Origin: Tipula vernalis
Lineage: Eukaryota; Arthropoda; Insecta; Diptera; Tipulidae
Direction of reading: 5' to 3'
Length of the DNA: 64,000 bases
NCBI GenBank assembly: GCA_958295665.1
Contig: OY282559.1
Span: 127,633,605-127,697,604 of the forward strand
A model generated the notes under the pieces. The model made no database searches. It saw only the letters and a list, made by a program, of their open reading frames with translations, and was not told the origin of the DNA. Made by a program: the position numbers and the translations under genes. Positions 49,070 through 61,029 of the stretch are shown here, piece by piece. The first letter of the stretch is position 1, and the number at the start of each line of letters is the position of its first letter.

Positions 49070-49190
49070 ATTTCAGCTCGACCTCCAACTCAATATAAAA
49101 ATGAACCTACATCTCAATCGCAACATAATTCTAAAACCAATCACTAATTAACCGCCAACCAAATCCTTAAATCAATCCAATACACGACAA
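49070..49190 (-). repeat. Degenerate GTTGAG-type repeat, reverse orientation
   Basis: ACTCAAT, CAACTCAATAT, ATCTCAATCGCAAC and AACCAAATCC phrases are the complement of the GTTGAGTT repeat seen at 20456-20900, 56390-56590 and 61030-61420. Confidence 0.45.
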
Positions 49191-49440
49191 ACCACCTACA
49201 GATATTATACAGGTGCTTTTGTCCTGTTTAAAATACTTTTCGACATTCTTATTAGGCATAAAGATACCAAGACCCACTCTATTCTCATTCGCACTAGCAT
49301 CTGTATAAACGATTTCTTCTTGCACATACCGCTGGTTGATTTTCCCAAACAAAATTGGCGATAGCTTCATACATTCCCTTATTATATTCCTCCATATTCA
49401 AATATAGAGCAAGATTATTAGGGACGGGTTGCCGACCAGC
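49191..49440 (-). pseudogene. RNase H-like fragment of another LINE
   Basis: Minus strand: EEIVYTDASANENRVGLGIFMPN (about 49310-49240) resembles the first block of a LINE RNase H (YTDGSK..NGVG). Before it, MEEYNKGMYEAI is unrecognised. It ends just outside the LOA copy 2 boundary. Short, so the call is tentative. Confidence 0.4.
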
Positions 49441-49559
49441 ATTGCCTCTACTCAGGTTAGGTTAGGTTAGGTTTGGGTGGCGGTCCACTAGGACTAGGCA
49501 TAGACACAAAAAATGGTGCGTAGCCATACCACAAAAATTATTTGTTCCAACTCATTGGA

Positions 49560-50356
49560 ACCATTTTGAGCTGTTAACAAAGCGCTGGATACTCCTAACG
49601 TCCATTCTTCAGAGGTCTATCAGGTCTTCGAAGAGGGGTGCCCCTAGAAACTTTAGTCTGTTTCGTGCCAGACGAGGGCAGGTGCAAAGAAGATGAAGCA
49701 CTGTCTCTTCCTCCTCTTTGCCCTCGCAACTACGACAGTAGTCATGTGAGAAGACACCAAGACCTACTCGTATGATTCCCTATGAGACAGTGCTCCGTTA
49801 TCACTCAAACAACCACACTGATCTGACTTCGCTGAAGTGAGATCAGCTGTTTGGATCTCGCCAAGTCCAACTTTGGCCAGACCTGCCGAGTTATTACTCA
49901 AGAAGTGATACTTGACCATCTGTCATTCGTCAGCTTGCTAACTTCTTCCTAAAGCAGCAGCAAGAGGCATTTCAATATCCTTTCTGTTTTCCGAGCAGTG
50001 GTTCATTGCACCACGTCGAGCCAGTTCATCGCCGTTTAAATTCCCTGTACTTATGAAATGTCCTGGCACCCATAAAATATGGATGTTGAACTGATCTGCC
50101 ATCTCGTTAAGATATGAGAGACAGTTCTGGACTACTTTCGACGTGAGGAGGTGAGATTGAAGCGCTTTAATGGCAGACTGACTGTCCGTATATATAAGAA
50201 TATCACAAACAGATATTACATTATACCTCAACCAGTCAACGACTTCCTTTATGGCAGTTACTTCAGCTTTAAAAATGCTACAGTAGTCGGGGAAACGGAA
50301 GGAGAGATTTAATAGAAGTTCCTCCCAGAACACCCCAGCCCCGACTTACCCGTCCC
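49560..50356 (-). pseudogene. LOA copy 2, RNase H and C-terminal tail
   Basis: RNase H is one open frame at 50333-49938: AGVFWEEL, KAEVTAIKEVVDWLRYN, ILIYTDSQSAIKALQS, ILWVPGHFISTGNLNGDELARRG. The first Asp block upstream is decayed (WTQMGRVSRGWGV in a shifted frame at about 50385-50345). The tail downstream (49900-49600) parallels copy 1 but with more frame breaks. RNase H would remove the RNA strand during target-primed reverse transcription. Confidence 0.82.
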
Positions 50357-50359
50357 ATT

Positions 50360-51440
50360 TGAGTCCACAGCAGATTTTGTTTTCCGTGCTGTTTTGAAGA
50401 GTCTTTTGCATTTTGGACGTGTTTGTTGGGTTTTTTTAACGAGTTTAAACATGTATAATCTAAAATTTGTGCGCGAATTGTGCCGTATGAGTGTATGCCT
50501 ATATTAATAACGAAAATATGATGCCATAGGGAAATCTCTTTCGAATGGAAGTTGACTGTTGTCCGGGAAATTATGCCGCTCTGATGTGATCTAAGCTGGA
50601 TTATACAATAGACATTGTACATATTATTACATTGTTCACCTCCACATTATTACATTGTGAATTGACATCCTATTGTAAATGAGCTCAGGCTCAAAATGGG
50701 GTGTCCGAAAAAATTTAGAAGTTAACAAATAAATAAAAATAAATAAATAAATAAATCTCCTTGGACCACCAGGGTAGCTGAGATTTACCACTAGGCCTGC
50801 TAAGGGGACTAGAGACTGTATTTTACAGGGACGATTTCCGCGACTATAATGTCCCAGACCAGCAACGTATATTTTTCCAGCGACGATTTTCTCACGTAGT
50901 ATTATCTGACCGGCGACGACTTTAGGTTTTGGGATGATTTCCTCGATCTGTAATATATTTCCCTCCGTAATGCGATGTAACACCAAAAAAAAACTGCAGC
51001 AACAATATGTTTTTACTTTATTACAAATTGAAACAATATATTTTCGCAATTTATAAAATTTAATGTTTATTTTATTCGATAATAGAACACAAGTTGTTTG
51101 CGCAAGATTTTAAACCACAATGCTTTTTACAATACTTTTTTTTTCTACTACACATACCAAAAAAAATCGTATTCCCAATTTTTAACCACCACGAAATCAT
51201 GGTTGCCAACATACCATTTACAATTAATGGACTAAGCCTAAATGTAATTGGTATAATATATTACAATGTTCTTTCACGTATTGGTATAATCTATTACATG
51301 TTTATGTTTGTCTTGCCGTACAATTTTGACAGACGTAAATAAATAAATAACAATTGGAAACTAATCAGCTGGATGCAATATTTTACGGTAACTTTTAACA
51401 CAATTACATATTTAATTCATTACTTCTAATTATTCTTATA
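50360..51440. other. DNA replacing the RT region of LOA copy 2
   Basis: About 1.1 kb unrelated to LOA. At 50690-50757 a plus-strand segment ends in a TAAA-rich tail (AACAAATAAATAAAAATAAA...), which looks like the 3' tail of another LINE. At 50830-50930 the phrases GCGACGATTTTC and CCGGCGACGAC repeat loosely. The rest is AT-rich. Either an insertion accompanied by deletion, or a rearrangement. Confidence 0.45.
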
Positions 51441-51464
51441 ATATTTTAGGTGAATCTACAAAAT

Positions 51465-52430
51465 TTACCTTATCGTGTTCGACATTACTGTATGACAAAG
51501 ATTAGGTAAGTGCATTACAGATTTCGTGTTGATATCGATTCTTTGTGCATTTTTCTTCTTCATTCCAGGTTGTTGCGGTTGGGATCCAACAGAACCCAGT
51601 ATCGCTTCATTAAAAGCGCTGGACAACTCGTCCACCAAACCATCTAGCTCTGGCGCAGTTTTTGGGGGTTTTGGCACCGGAACTGGTAGTGAATTACACA
51701 TAATAGTTCTAAAAGTTTCCCAGTTGGTTTTCCTCCTGTTTCTGTAGATTGGACTTTTTGGAGAAGTCAAGTCTGTTTCAAATTGAAAATAACAATGATC
51801 AGAAAAGGAGTGGTCCTCCGACACTCTTCAGTTTAATAAACTAATCGCCAGAAAGCTTGAGACAAGAGTAAAATCCAATACTTCCTGTCTATTACTAGTT
51901 ATAAAGGTCGGCTTATTGCCTATGTTACATATATGAATGTTAGTACTTAAAATGTAATCAAGGAGTAACTCACCTCATTCATTTGTGTCCGTACTTCCCC
52001 AGATTGCGTGATGAGCATTTGCATCAATACCAAGGATGACTCCAACCTTGGGCTTCTGAGCCTCCAAGATTAGCTCACCTAGAATGATTTGTGGAGTATC
52101 CACTTCATCATAAGCCAGGTAAGCTGATACTAGCCAGAGGTTTCGTTTATCGACCTCAATGCTGACCGCTGCTACATCTCCGTTACTGAAATTTGATAAC
52201 AGAAAGCAACTTATGTTATTTTTAATGAGAATGCACGACCGAACCTTACCTTTTTTTTTCGCGTGCATTAATCTATAATAGCGAGTCTTGAGCCCAAGTA
52301 CCCGGTCTTCAGTGACCCAAGGTTCCTGGACCAAGACGACATTTGTCGCTTCTTTCCCAATTTTTAAAGTTAGAGCAGCTGATGCTGCCTTAGACTGGTG
52401 AAAGTTGACTTGAAGAAATGTCAGTGTCAT
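51465..52430 (-). pseudogene. LOA copy 2, ORF2 endonuclease domain
   Basis: ATG at 52430, two bases past the ORF1 stop. MTLTFLQVNFHQSKAASAALTL, VVLVQEPWV, SNGDVAAVSIEV, LVSAYLAYD, VGVILGIDANAHHAIWGSTDTNE (to about 51975) are the apurinic endonuclease blocks; E of QEPW and D of GIDANAHH are catalytic in relatives. The frame shifts near 51975, then RGELLLDYIL and, after 51824, SEDHSFSDHCYFQF (the SDH block) and YRNRRKTNWETF. Nearly complete, two frame breaks. It would nick target DNA. Confidence 0.85.
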
Positions 52431-52432
52431 CT

Positions 52433-53162
52433 CTATAGTCTCTTCTCCACCACAGTAACATCAGAGTCATCCCCTGATGAGAAGTCCTCTGAAAGCCTCT
52501 TTAAAGATTCCATGGACGTTGACATATCCTTGTCCATGGAGATAGTTTCCGTTTGGCTGGCTACCTCCGCGCACGCAGATGAGCCATCAAGCACCGCGGT
52601 AGTTGATGAAGATGGCCTCTGGCTTGCCCGCGTCCTTCTTGTACACCTTGAGTGTGACTGCACTGAAACCATAGTTGATTAAACCGTTGGTTTTTCCAGT
52701 GCAGTCAGTGACTCCCTATTTTAGATGATAAGAGCTGACCTGTAGCTAGCCTTTGTCTCCTCGAGCTTAACAACTTTCCAGTTGTGCGTTGGCAACTCCG
52801 GGTTCCCAACCTGCAACAACTGGAGTATCACCTTCGGACCACTAGGCTCCGAAGGGATGTACACCCTAGCTCTTGGTCTGCAGGGGACCTCCTCCCTATC
52901 AATCACAGCAAGGCTGGCTCCGGGACATACCTCGCCAGGTCCCCCACTGCCTTCTTTTAAAGCAGCAGCGACCTCTGATCTGCACAGGCAGTCAGTTTCA
53001 CCTGATTCCTGTGCAAGCTTGCGTCCAGACAAGTCGGAGTGGGTCCTGGATTTTCCGACAGGACTTTCAGGTAGGGGATGTCAAAGGCCCCTTCCCCCTT
53101 ACCGCAATTGGCGGGCGTGATACTGCCATCCTCTAGGGATTTGTAAATAACTGCTACAACCA
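52433..53162 (-). pseudogene. LOA copy 2, ORF1 C-terminal part
   Basis: Minus strand: VVAVIYKSLEDGSITPANCGKGEGAF, YLKVLSENPGPTPTC, HRNQVKLTACADQRS, then (frame change) GPGEVCPGASLAVIDREEVP and RARVYIPSEPSGPKVILQLLQVGNP, HNWKVVKLEE, and the acidic end SGDDSDVTVVEKRL. Same order as copy 1, with generally better preservation. Confidence 0.8.
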
Positions 53163-56100
53163 AAAACAGACAGATACAATTCGACGGAGCTTTGCTGAGT
53201 TTTAAGTTAATTAAGGTTTCCTATGGCCGAATACAAATACACATAAATGTCATTTACTGGATTCTTAATTTAAATTTATAAATTTATATAAGTTATCTAT
53301 GGTTACCACTTTACTCTTCATTTTTAAGTTTATAATTTTTCGCTGGTCGCTTTATATTGTAAAATATTTTTTTTGTATTTTGATTGGGATATTGTTTGTT
53401 AATTGACAAAAACTCCAGTCGCTTGCCAATATGCTAAATGGCAAACGATCGAATGCCAATTTACCGAATTATTATAATTACCAATTAATTATTCAATGGT
53501 CAAGACAAATTGTTTAACAATACGAACACGATATATAATTTACAATAAATACTGGAGAACGACAATAAACATTTCATATAAGTATAAACATATAATTTAC
53601 GATTTCATATCCATAAAATATTATGTAAACAAAAAAAAAAAAAAAATTAATTTATTTATGAAATAAATTGTTGAAATTTATTATTCAATTTTATTGTATA
53701 AATATTTATGATTGGCCAATAATAATAATAATAATTATTAATATTATTATTACTTCATAATATTAAAACTGTTATTAATAACCCAGTTTTAATGGGTTAA
53801 TTTTATTTCCACCGCGTGCGCTACAACTTTTTTTTTTATTGCCTGAATTTTAAAATTCTGTGCCACAATAAAAATTATTTGAAACAATTCCGTAAACTAT
53901 GTTACATGTATACACAATAAATATGTATGGCAGAGTACATGAAACGAAATAAAAAGCTTTAAGCTTTAACTTTCATATAACGAAATAAATAAATTGACAA
54001 CAACAACATTTTTTTTTAATTCGTTTAATTTTATTGGTAAAATGGAATCATTTTCCGTTTTTTTTTTATTTTTTATTGAAAATCACCAGCAAGCCAATAC
54101 ACGTTGGATTGGGAACACACAAACTTATACACATACATACATATGTATATACACCGTACAGAAGTATATGGAATAAAATTAATTGGACAATTAAATTTTG
54201 GGATCACTGTAAATTTGGTGATTACTAGTGATCCCTTTTTGTTGTTGTTATTATTGTTTTTTGTAGTTAAGTACTGTTTTGTATTCGGCACCCATATACA
54301 TACATACATTATATACAAGTGGGGCAAAATATTTTAATTCTTTCATCCTTGAGTTTGGGATTATACATAGTACATGGGTGGATGGTTGATTTTAACCATT
54401 TTATAAACGGATACTATTAAATGTACATATACAATTTTTAGGTTCCATAACAACACAAAAGTGGTTTAGAAGAAAAAGAGCAAAAAATTACCTCGAGGGC
54501 ACATCACAATCTGCATACATATAAAATTGATGAACTTTTATGTAAAATTTTCACGTTTTCAAGTCTTTTTTTTTTCTTTTTAAATTGTGTTTTTCACTTT
54601 GGTTGGCTAATTTTGGAGATTCAGAAGGTGCAAAGTTGCATAATGTATATTTTAGTATGAAAACAATCGTACACCAAAATCTTAATAATTTATGGGTTGT
54701 TTGTTTAAAACAAACACACTCTATCGTCGTCATCTTGTGATATAGAGGGAAAATATAAAGTCTAGACAATTCCGTTTCTCAGTTTATATATACATCGTAA
54801 ACAAGTAGATAAAGGTCACAACTATTAAGTACATGGTTAGAAAATTTTCATTCTACACTACACAACATTTTTTTGTGGTGCGCACTGTTATTGTTTAGAA
54901 TTTTTTTCAATTTTCTTCACCGAAATAAATTAATCCCAAGCGAGTTGTGTCGTCTTTTTGTTTTTGTGTGCTTTTGAATCTAAACCTTAAATCTATATTA
55001 CGATTATTAAAGATAACAATGGAACATAATTTAACTCCTCTTCTCAGTATATGTATGTATATAGCCAGATTGCCAGAAAATCATTTTCATAAAATAATAG
55101 CATCACACAGTATATCAAATCAGATCACAAACAAACAAAAAAAAATCAAAAAATTAATGATGACCTTAAGGATTCAAAGGTTTTTGTGGTACGCTTCGAA
55201 CAACAATCTCAAAATAATGAGTACGAATATTTTTTAACAAATGGGAACTCGCTTAAGGGAAAACGAACGATTTTTTTGTTTACTTGGTATTTTTATTTTT
55301 GGTGTACGATTCATCCCATCTATCTCGAATCTGTATAATATATTGGATAAACAAAACAATAGTCCAAACACTCAAAATATCATCTGGGTATCGTATCGTA
55401 TTCATTTTTATGTGTGGTATTTTTTTTTTTTTTTTTTAGATCCTTTCCACAAACATTTTTTAGTCGGTAAACATTTTATAAATCGCGCGAGGGACATTAA
55501 TTTTATCCACTTTGTTAGGTGTTTGTTGTTGCGCTGTATTTTGATTTGGTACCCCTCTACCAAATTTGATGGAATTCAAAAATTATAAATCAGCTATATA
55601 AGTCTCAATGTTTCTCAACTAAAAGTAAATCTCGAAAGACCACCGAATAAAAGTTGAACTTTTCATTTAGCTAAGGATAAAACTTATATGATCGTACATA
55701 ATTTGGTTTATGTAAGCAAGGCATTACAAACAAAATGTTCCACCAAATTCAACAATAAATATATCCAAATGATCAAATTCACTTACATACATTTATGTCG
55801 GAATTGATAACTATCTTTATCAACCAGTTAGCCATAATATTTCTAATAGGAAGGGCTATACAAAGTCAAAATGCAATCATATCAAGCCACTTGTGTTTTT
55901 TAGTCGCATTACGATATAGTAATTGAACCTAAATTATAGCTCTATTGTGAATGGTTTTGTTTTGCTTTGTTTCTCTATAAACTAAGCAGTGAATGGAAAT
56001 TCGCCGGAGTACAATCGAATCTAACAATTTGGCGGCTCAATAAAATCTATTAAAGCTGAGAAAATTACTTCGGTTCTAAAAAGACAAATTCTGTCAAATA

Positions 56101-56389
56101 TGATCAAAAATGTTGTTGGTCCAAAAACACTTTTCTCGACGTTTTGAAAGTCCCTGAGTCAAAAAAAGCAGGAAAAACAATGTCCGTTCGTCTGTCTAAA
56201 TTTCTGGATGTCTCTATGTCTTTAGCCATGGTATCTCGAGAACGGCTTGTTCGATTTAGAATTTTTTTTACCAATCTATTTCTATGGTCAAGGCCAAGAT
56301 TTGAACCCTGTACCTGTCATACGAATTTAACCAAATACCTGGTTATAAAAATATTTACCTATTTTTTATATATGTTGGTTTGAATATTG
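53163..56389. other. AT-rich stretch, no gene recognised
   Basis: Many poly-A and poly-T runs, ACATACATATGTATATAC tracts near 54130 and 54300, and a palindromic AATAATAATAATT/AATTATTATT region near 53720-53760. The segment 56090-56340 (GTCCGTTCGTCTGTC...) is GC-richer and has the look of a dispersed element, but I cannot name it. Confidence 0.45.
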
Positions 56390-56590
56390 AGTTGGGTATT
56401 GAGTTTGGGGTTGAGTTGAACGTTAAGTTAGGGGTAAATTTGCGGGTTGAGTTTAAATTGAGTTGGGGTTGGGTTAAAATATTGTGAGCAGTTCACCAAA
56501 TTTTTATATATGCTGGTGGGTTGGGTTGAGGGTTGAGTTGGCGGCCATTTGAGGGTTGAATTGGGGTTGAGATCGTGTTGTAACAGTGTT
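56390..56590. repeat. Degenerate GTTGAGTT(G) repeat
   Basis: TTGAGTTGGG, GGGGTTGAGTTG, GGGTTGAGTT, GGTTGGGTTG and similar phrases, like those at 20456-20900. Confidence 0.65.
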
Positions 56591-56639
56591 TATAGTGAGC
56601 AGATGAGCAATCTATAAAATAAAGTGAGTATTTGTATGT

Positions 56640-57770
56640 ATATACAGCATATGTGTATGATATTTAAACAAATCCATACGACTTGACCGATTTGAACCAA
56701 ACCTTACAAAAATATTGTTTAAGACTTAAGAAAGGTCCCTGTTAATAATATCTCAAACCTCAAATTGAGTGCATCGGAAATGGGATTCTAAAATGATGTT
56801 TAGTTGAAGTTCTGGAATATGGCGAAGTAAGATTGATATTACCTGTTTCTCAACCGATTATGATGAAATTCAATAGGTAGGTACACTAGTATTGGGATTC
56901 TAAAGTTTCTTAAACTATTTCATAACGGATTTTAGTAGGTATACACGTACGATTGAAATTGGATTTTAAAATGATTTTTAGACAATGTTCTGGAATATGG
57001 CCCAATAGGTTAGAACTTTGCTGTTCCTAAACCGATTATAATGAAATTCGAGATTGGAAATGAGGATTTAAAATAATATTTCTAATTCAGAAACTCTACA
57101 ATACTGTTAATAGTTCAAATACTGCGGCGCGTGTCAGCCCCACACTATATTTTTCTAAACTTATCGCTCTAACAGCAAATACTTAGAAAACATAACCCAA
57201 AGTTTAAAGTGAAGGAATGGCAAGAAAAGTTTCTAACCGAAACTTTACTATTGATATAATATTGATTGTTTAGCAACTGAAATAGTATGTTTACGCTGTC
57301 TCAAAGGAACCTCAACACTGCATGATTCACAGAAACCTAAACAGACAACTTTATAGAAGCCATATTGACATATTTCTCACAACCTCGTCTAAAAATAGTT
57401 CACATTTCGTTCTGTTCGTTGGAAACGTTAAAATTCATCATAATCGGTTAAAACTAGCTAAGCTATATTCTTATTGACTATATGCCAGAACTTTACCGTA
57501 AAATCATCTTAGAATCCCATTTCCAACGCACATGTCAAATTTCATTATAATCGGTTAAGGAGTAGCCAAGCTCCGTCCTAATTAGCCATTTTCCAAAACC
57601 TTATCCAAAAATTATTTTAGAATTCCATTTCCATCGCAGATGTCAAATTGCACTAAAATCCGTTAAGAAATAGCCAAGTTCCATCCTAATTGGCCATATT
57701 ACATCAGGACTAATCATGTTAAGGAATAGCCAAGCTCCAGACTAATTGGCCATTCATTTAGTTTGCTAAA
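56640..57770. repeat. Foldback-like inverted repeat family with internal subrepeats
   Basis: Forward half: ACCGATTATGATGAAATTC (about 56855) and ACCGATTATAATGAAATTC (about 57030), each preceded by GTTCTGGAATATGGC and AAATGGGATTCTAAAATGAT-type phrases. Reverse half: AATTCATCATAATCGGTTA (about 57432), ATTTCATTATAATCGGTTA (about 57540), ATTGCACTAAAATCCGTTA (about 57648), with AGAATCCCATTTCCA phrases between (spacing about 107). No coding capacity and no relation to the 27-kb foldback sequence that I can see. Confidence 0.7.
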
Positions 57771-57837
57771 GGTTCAATTTGAAATGCGGATGGTTCAATT
57801 TGCAATGTAAAAGGTTTAATTTGAAGTCTGAAACGTG

Positions 57838-58175
57838 TATGCTGGTATGAAGGTACAATGGTATGAGGGTATGATCGTATGATGGTAGGATGGTATGATG
57901 GTACGACGTTATGATGATATGTTGGTATAATGGTAAGATGGTATGATGGTATGATTGAATAATGGTATGACAGTACGATGGAATAATGGTACCTTGGTAA
58001 GATGGTATATATGATGGTATGATTGTGTGATATTATGATGATATAATGGTATGATGGTTTTTGTATTATTGTATGATGGTGTGATGAATGATTGTGTGAT
58101 ATTACGATAGTGACAGTATGATGGTATGATTATATGGTGGTATGATGATACGATGGTATAAAGGTGTAATGATTC
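57838..58175. repeat. Degenerate (TATGATGG)n minisatellite, part 1
   Basis: Continuous run of GGTATGATGGTATGAT-type octamers with many single-base variants. The open frame on the opposite strand (IIPSYHH...) is an artefact. Confidence 0.85.
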
Positions 58176-58840
58176 ACTCATGCATTTCGACTATAAAATA
58201 TAATTGTATTTGAACAGCCTTCTTCAGTAAAGTAGTGACAACTGCAGAGTATATTTTGACTTATTCTATGGTTTGAATTCGTACTTAAATATATCCCACA
58301 TATATGGTATATTAGTACCTACAAATCACTACTTTGTACTGAGCAAATATCTTGGACACCTTGTCGTTATTCGCCACCAATCAGCAATTTTTGCTTACAT
58401 TGTACCATTTTCATTTTTCATGCTGTCTCAACTACAGACACACAATTTATACATACTCTCTCATTGTTAAGCATCGCGAAACATTCATTTTGCGACAGAA
58501 GTATATCTTTCAAGCGAATTATAAATAAAATAAAATTTTTATATAATAATCGGGTCGCGGGTAATTTAATTACATAATTATAATCAAAATCCTAAAACAT
58601 TATTAGTGAATTACTTTATTAACGTGGCATATCCAAAATAATTATAACGTTTGACTTCAAGTGATTAAATGCGGCACACGCCAAAACAAATTTGTGTAAC
58701 CGCTTGCAAAATAAAGCTGGGTGATTTATTTATTCGATAAATTTGGAACCATCGGGCACGCCCAGCAATTGTTAACCTCATCAATTGTTCCTACCATAGT
58801 GGTAACTATAAAGGTTTGGTGGATTGATGGTAAGATATAC
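58176..58840. other. Unique sequence between minisatellite parts
   Basis: About 660 bp without recognised features. It may be an insertion into the minisatellite, because TATGATGG-type repeats stand on both sides. Confidence 0.4.
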
Positions 58841-58985
58841 TATCTAACCATGGTATGATGGTGTGATGGTTCGACGTTACTATGGTACGGTATTATGATT
58901 GTATGATGGTTTAATGTTATCGAATAATGGTATGATGTCGTAATGGTTGTTTAATGTTATGATTGTACGTTGCTATTATGGTATA
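58841..58985. repeat. Degenerate (TATGATGG)n minisatellite, part 2
   Basis: Continues the octamer theme (CATGGTATGATGG, GTATGATGGTTTAATG) up to the tail of the following LINE. A further trace (ATATATGATGGTGAC) stands at about 61014-61028 on the other side of the LINE. Confidence 0.75.
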
Positions 58986-61012
58986 TTTATTTATTTATTT
59001 ATTTAAATCTATTCTACAGTTAAAAACTTAATGAATAGTAAAAAAAGAATTATTATAGATTAAAAAGAAATAAAAGGAATACTAACAATACGGAACATGA
59101 AGAAACGAAAACTTTAAAAACGTAAAATGAGATTAAAAATTGCAATTTCTGATTGCCTCCCGAAAATACACTCTGGATCTCTCAAAATTAAATAAATGGT
59201 AAAACTCATTAAAAATTCTAGCCATTGACTTGGTTGGCTCATTGGAACCATAATTCGTTCTATGAAAGTCAACAAACAAAAATTCCCTTGGACGCAAGCT
59301 TCTGGTAGGTACATAAATGCTCCAAGCAGAAATGAGTTCAGGACACTTAATGCGGCCACTAAGGGAATCACTAACAAACAAGGCAGATGCAATTTTTCGG
59401 CGGTTAACCAATGTATCAATATGAAGGCACTCACACCGAATCACATACGATGGGAGACTTCGCACCTGTTCCCACATAGGTAGATGACGATCAGATAAAT
59501 GACCAAGCTTCCTGGCCATATAGATAGTAAAACGTTTCTGAATAGATTCCAATCTTGCAATATGTACATCCTGATGAGGATACCAAACCACTACAGCATA
59601 TTCAAGGTGAGATCTTACTAAAGAAGTATATAGACTAACACATGAAAATGCATCCATAAAATCCTTTGTCATTCTAAAAATAAAACCTAACATAGAATTG
59701 GCCTTTAATATTATTTTATCTATGTGTAAAGCAAAAGTTAATTTCTGATCAAACAGAACTCCTTAATCAACAGTTGAAGTTACTCTACAAAGTAGATCTC
59801 CATCAAAATAATAATTGACAATATTTGGATTGAGTGTTCTGAAAAACGACATCACCTTACACTTCTGTACATTGATGAACAATTTATTCTTAGAGCACCA
59901 ACTAGACAATATATTAATTTCGGATTGCAAAACCTCAGCATCACTTACAGATTGAACATGCATGAAAATCTTCAAATCATCAGCAAATAATAAACATTTA
60001 CAGAATTTAAAAATATTAGGAACATCATTCACGAATAAAAGATATATAATTGGGCCTAAATGGGACCCCTGAGGGACTCCTGAATGACAATAGATATAAT
60101 CTGACTTAACATCATTCAATAGAACATACTGCTTCCTACCAACTAGATAAGAAGAAATCCATTTAAGAAAATTTGGATCAAGACCAATAACCGAAAGTTT
60201 TTCAATAATAATTTTATGGTCGATTGAATCAAAAGTTTTAGCAAAATCAAAGTAAATTGAATCAACTTGGGCGCCTTTAGATTCAAGTGACTCAATAGTG
60301 AATTTAGTAAATTGCAACAGATTGGTAGTCGTAGATTTTCCACTGGTGAAACCATGCTGGAAATAAGAAATTATCTCTTTAGTATGGAATAACAAATGTT
60401 TCGACACAATTAATTCGAAAAGTTTTGGTATAGACGAAAGAATTGAAATACCACGATAATTTGATATATCAGAACGGTTACCCTTTTTGTAAATTGGAAC
60501 AATGTGAGAAATTTTCCAAGCTGAAGGAAATTGTCCAGAAATTAATGATTGGTTGAAAAGATAACATAATGGAGTTACAATATATGAGCTCACACATTTA
60601 AGTATTGACGAAGGTATCCCATCAGGCCCACATCCATCATTAAAATCTGACAGATATTCATAAATGTCATCTTCAGTTATTGATAGGTACGGAATGTTAA
60701 ATTGGCAATTACTAACAGTAGGGTCGCTTTCAAAGGATCCGTAATTAACTTTATATACCGATTGAAAGAAACTGACAAAACCCTCGCAGATTTCAGGAAC
60801 CGTACTCAGTTTACCTCCATTAAAAATCATTACCGATGGATAGCCAGTTGTGTTACGTTTTTCGTTAACAAACTTCCAAAATGTTTTAGGGTTTTGTTTG
60901 ATATTAGTTTCAATCACACTTATATACTGACAATATTTAGAATGAAATACAGATTTAAATTGTTCACGTAGATTAACAAATTTGGATTTATTCAGTTGAC
61001 AATTATTGGATC
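58986..61012 (-). mobile_element. 5'-truncated LINE (jockey/CR1 group), nearly intact RT
   Basis: Minus-strand element: RT, C-terminal domain, 3' UTR and a sense tail of (AAAT)n (TATTTATTTATTTATTTAAAT on the plus strand at 58984-59006). The 5' end is lost inside the endonuclease-RT linker near 61010. It sits inside the TATGATGG minisatellite. Confidence 0.88.
59133..61008 (-). pseudogene. LINE reverse transcriptase with one stop codon
   Basis: One reading frame from about 61008 to 59133, interrupted only by TAA at 59763-59765. Linker: REQFKSVFHSKYCQYI, NPKTFWKFVNEKR. RT: SAWKISHIVPIYKKG (about 60510), NYRGISILSSIPKLFE, IYFDFAKTFDSIDH (motif A, about 60260), GVPQGSHLGPIIYLLFVND (motif B, about 60080), LLFADDLKIF (catalytic FADD, about 59990), KCKVMSFF. 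The stop falls in the ..VDxGVLFD.KLTF block. The C-terminal domain follows: YTSLVRSHLEYAVVVWYPH, LESIQKRFTIYMARKL, FVSDSLSGRIKCPEL, VPTRSLRPREFL. It would copy its RNA at a nicked target. No ORF1 remains. Confidence 0.9.
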
Positions 61013-61029
61013 AATATATGATGGTGACT

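Larger units (their letters stand above)
49452..53162 (-). mobile_element. LOA-clade LINE, copy 2 (5' truncated, RT region replaced)
   Basis: Same family as 30959-33917, with the same sense 3' end (AACCTAACCTAACCTAACC). Similarity to copy 1 stops at 53162 inside ORF1, so the 5' part is missing. ORF1 C-terminus, almost the whole endonuclease, RNase H and the C-terminal tail are present. The RT region between 51440 and 50360 is replaced by unrelated DNA. No target duplication was found. Confidence 0.85.

Noticed and set aside
51094..51342. Plus-strand open frame of 82 residues
   Set aside because: AT-rich, low-complexity product with no domain, inside DNA that replaces the RT of a LINE.
57909..58181. 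Minus-strand frame rich in His, Ser, Tyr and Ile
   Set aside because: Translation of the TATGATGG minisatellite.
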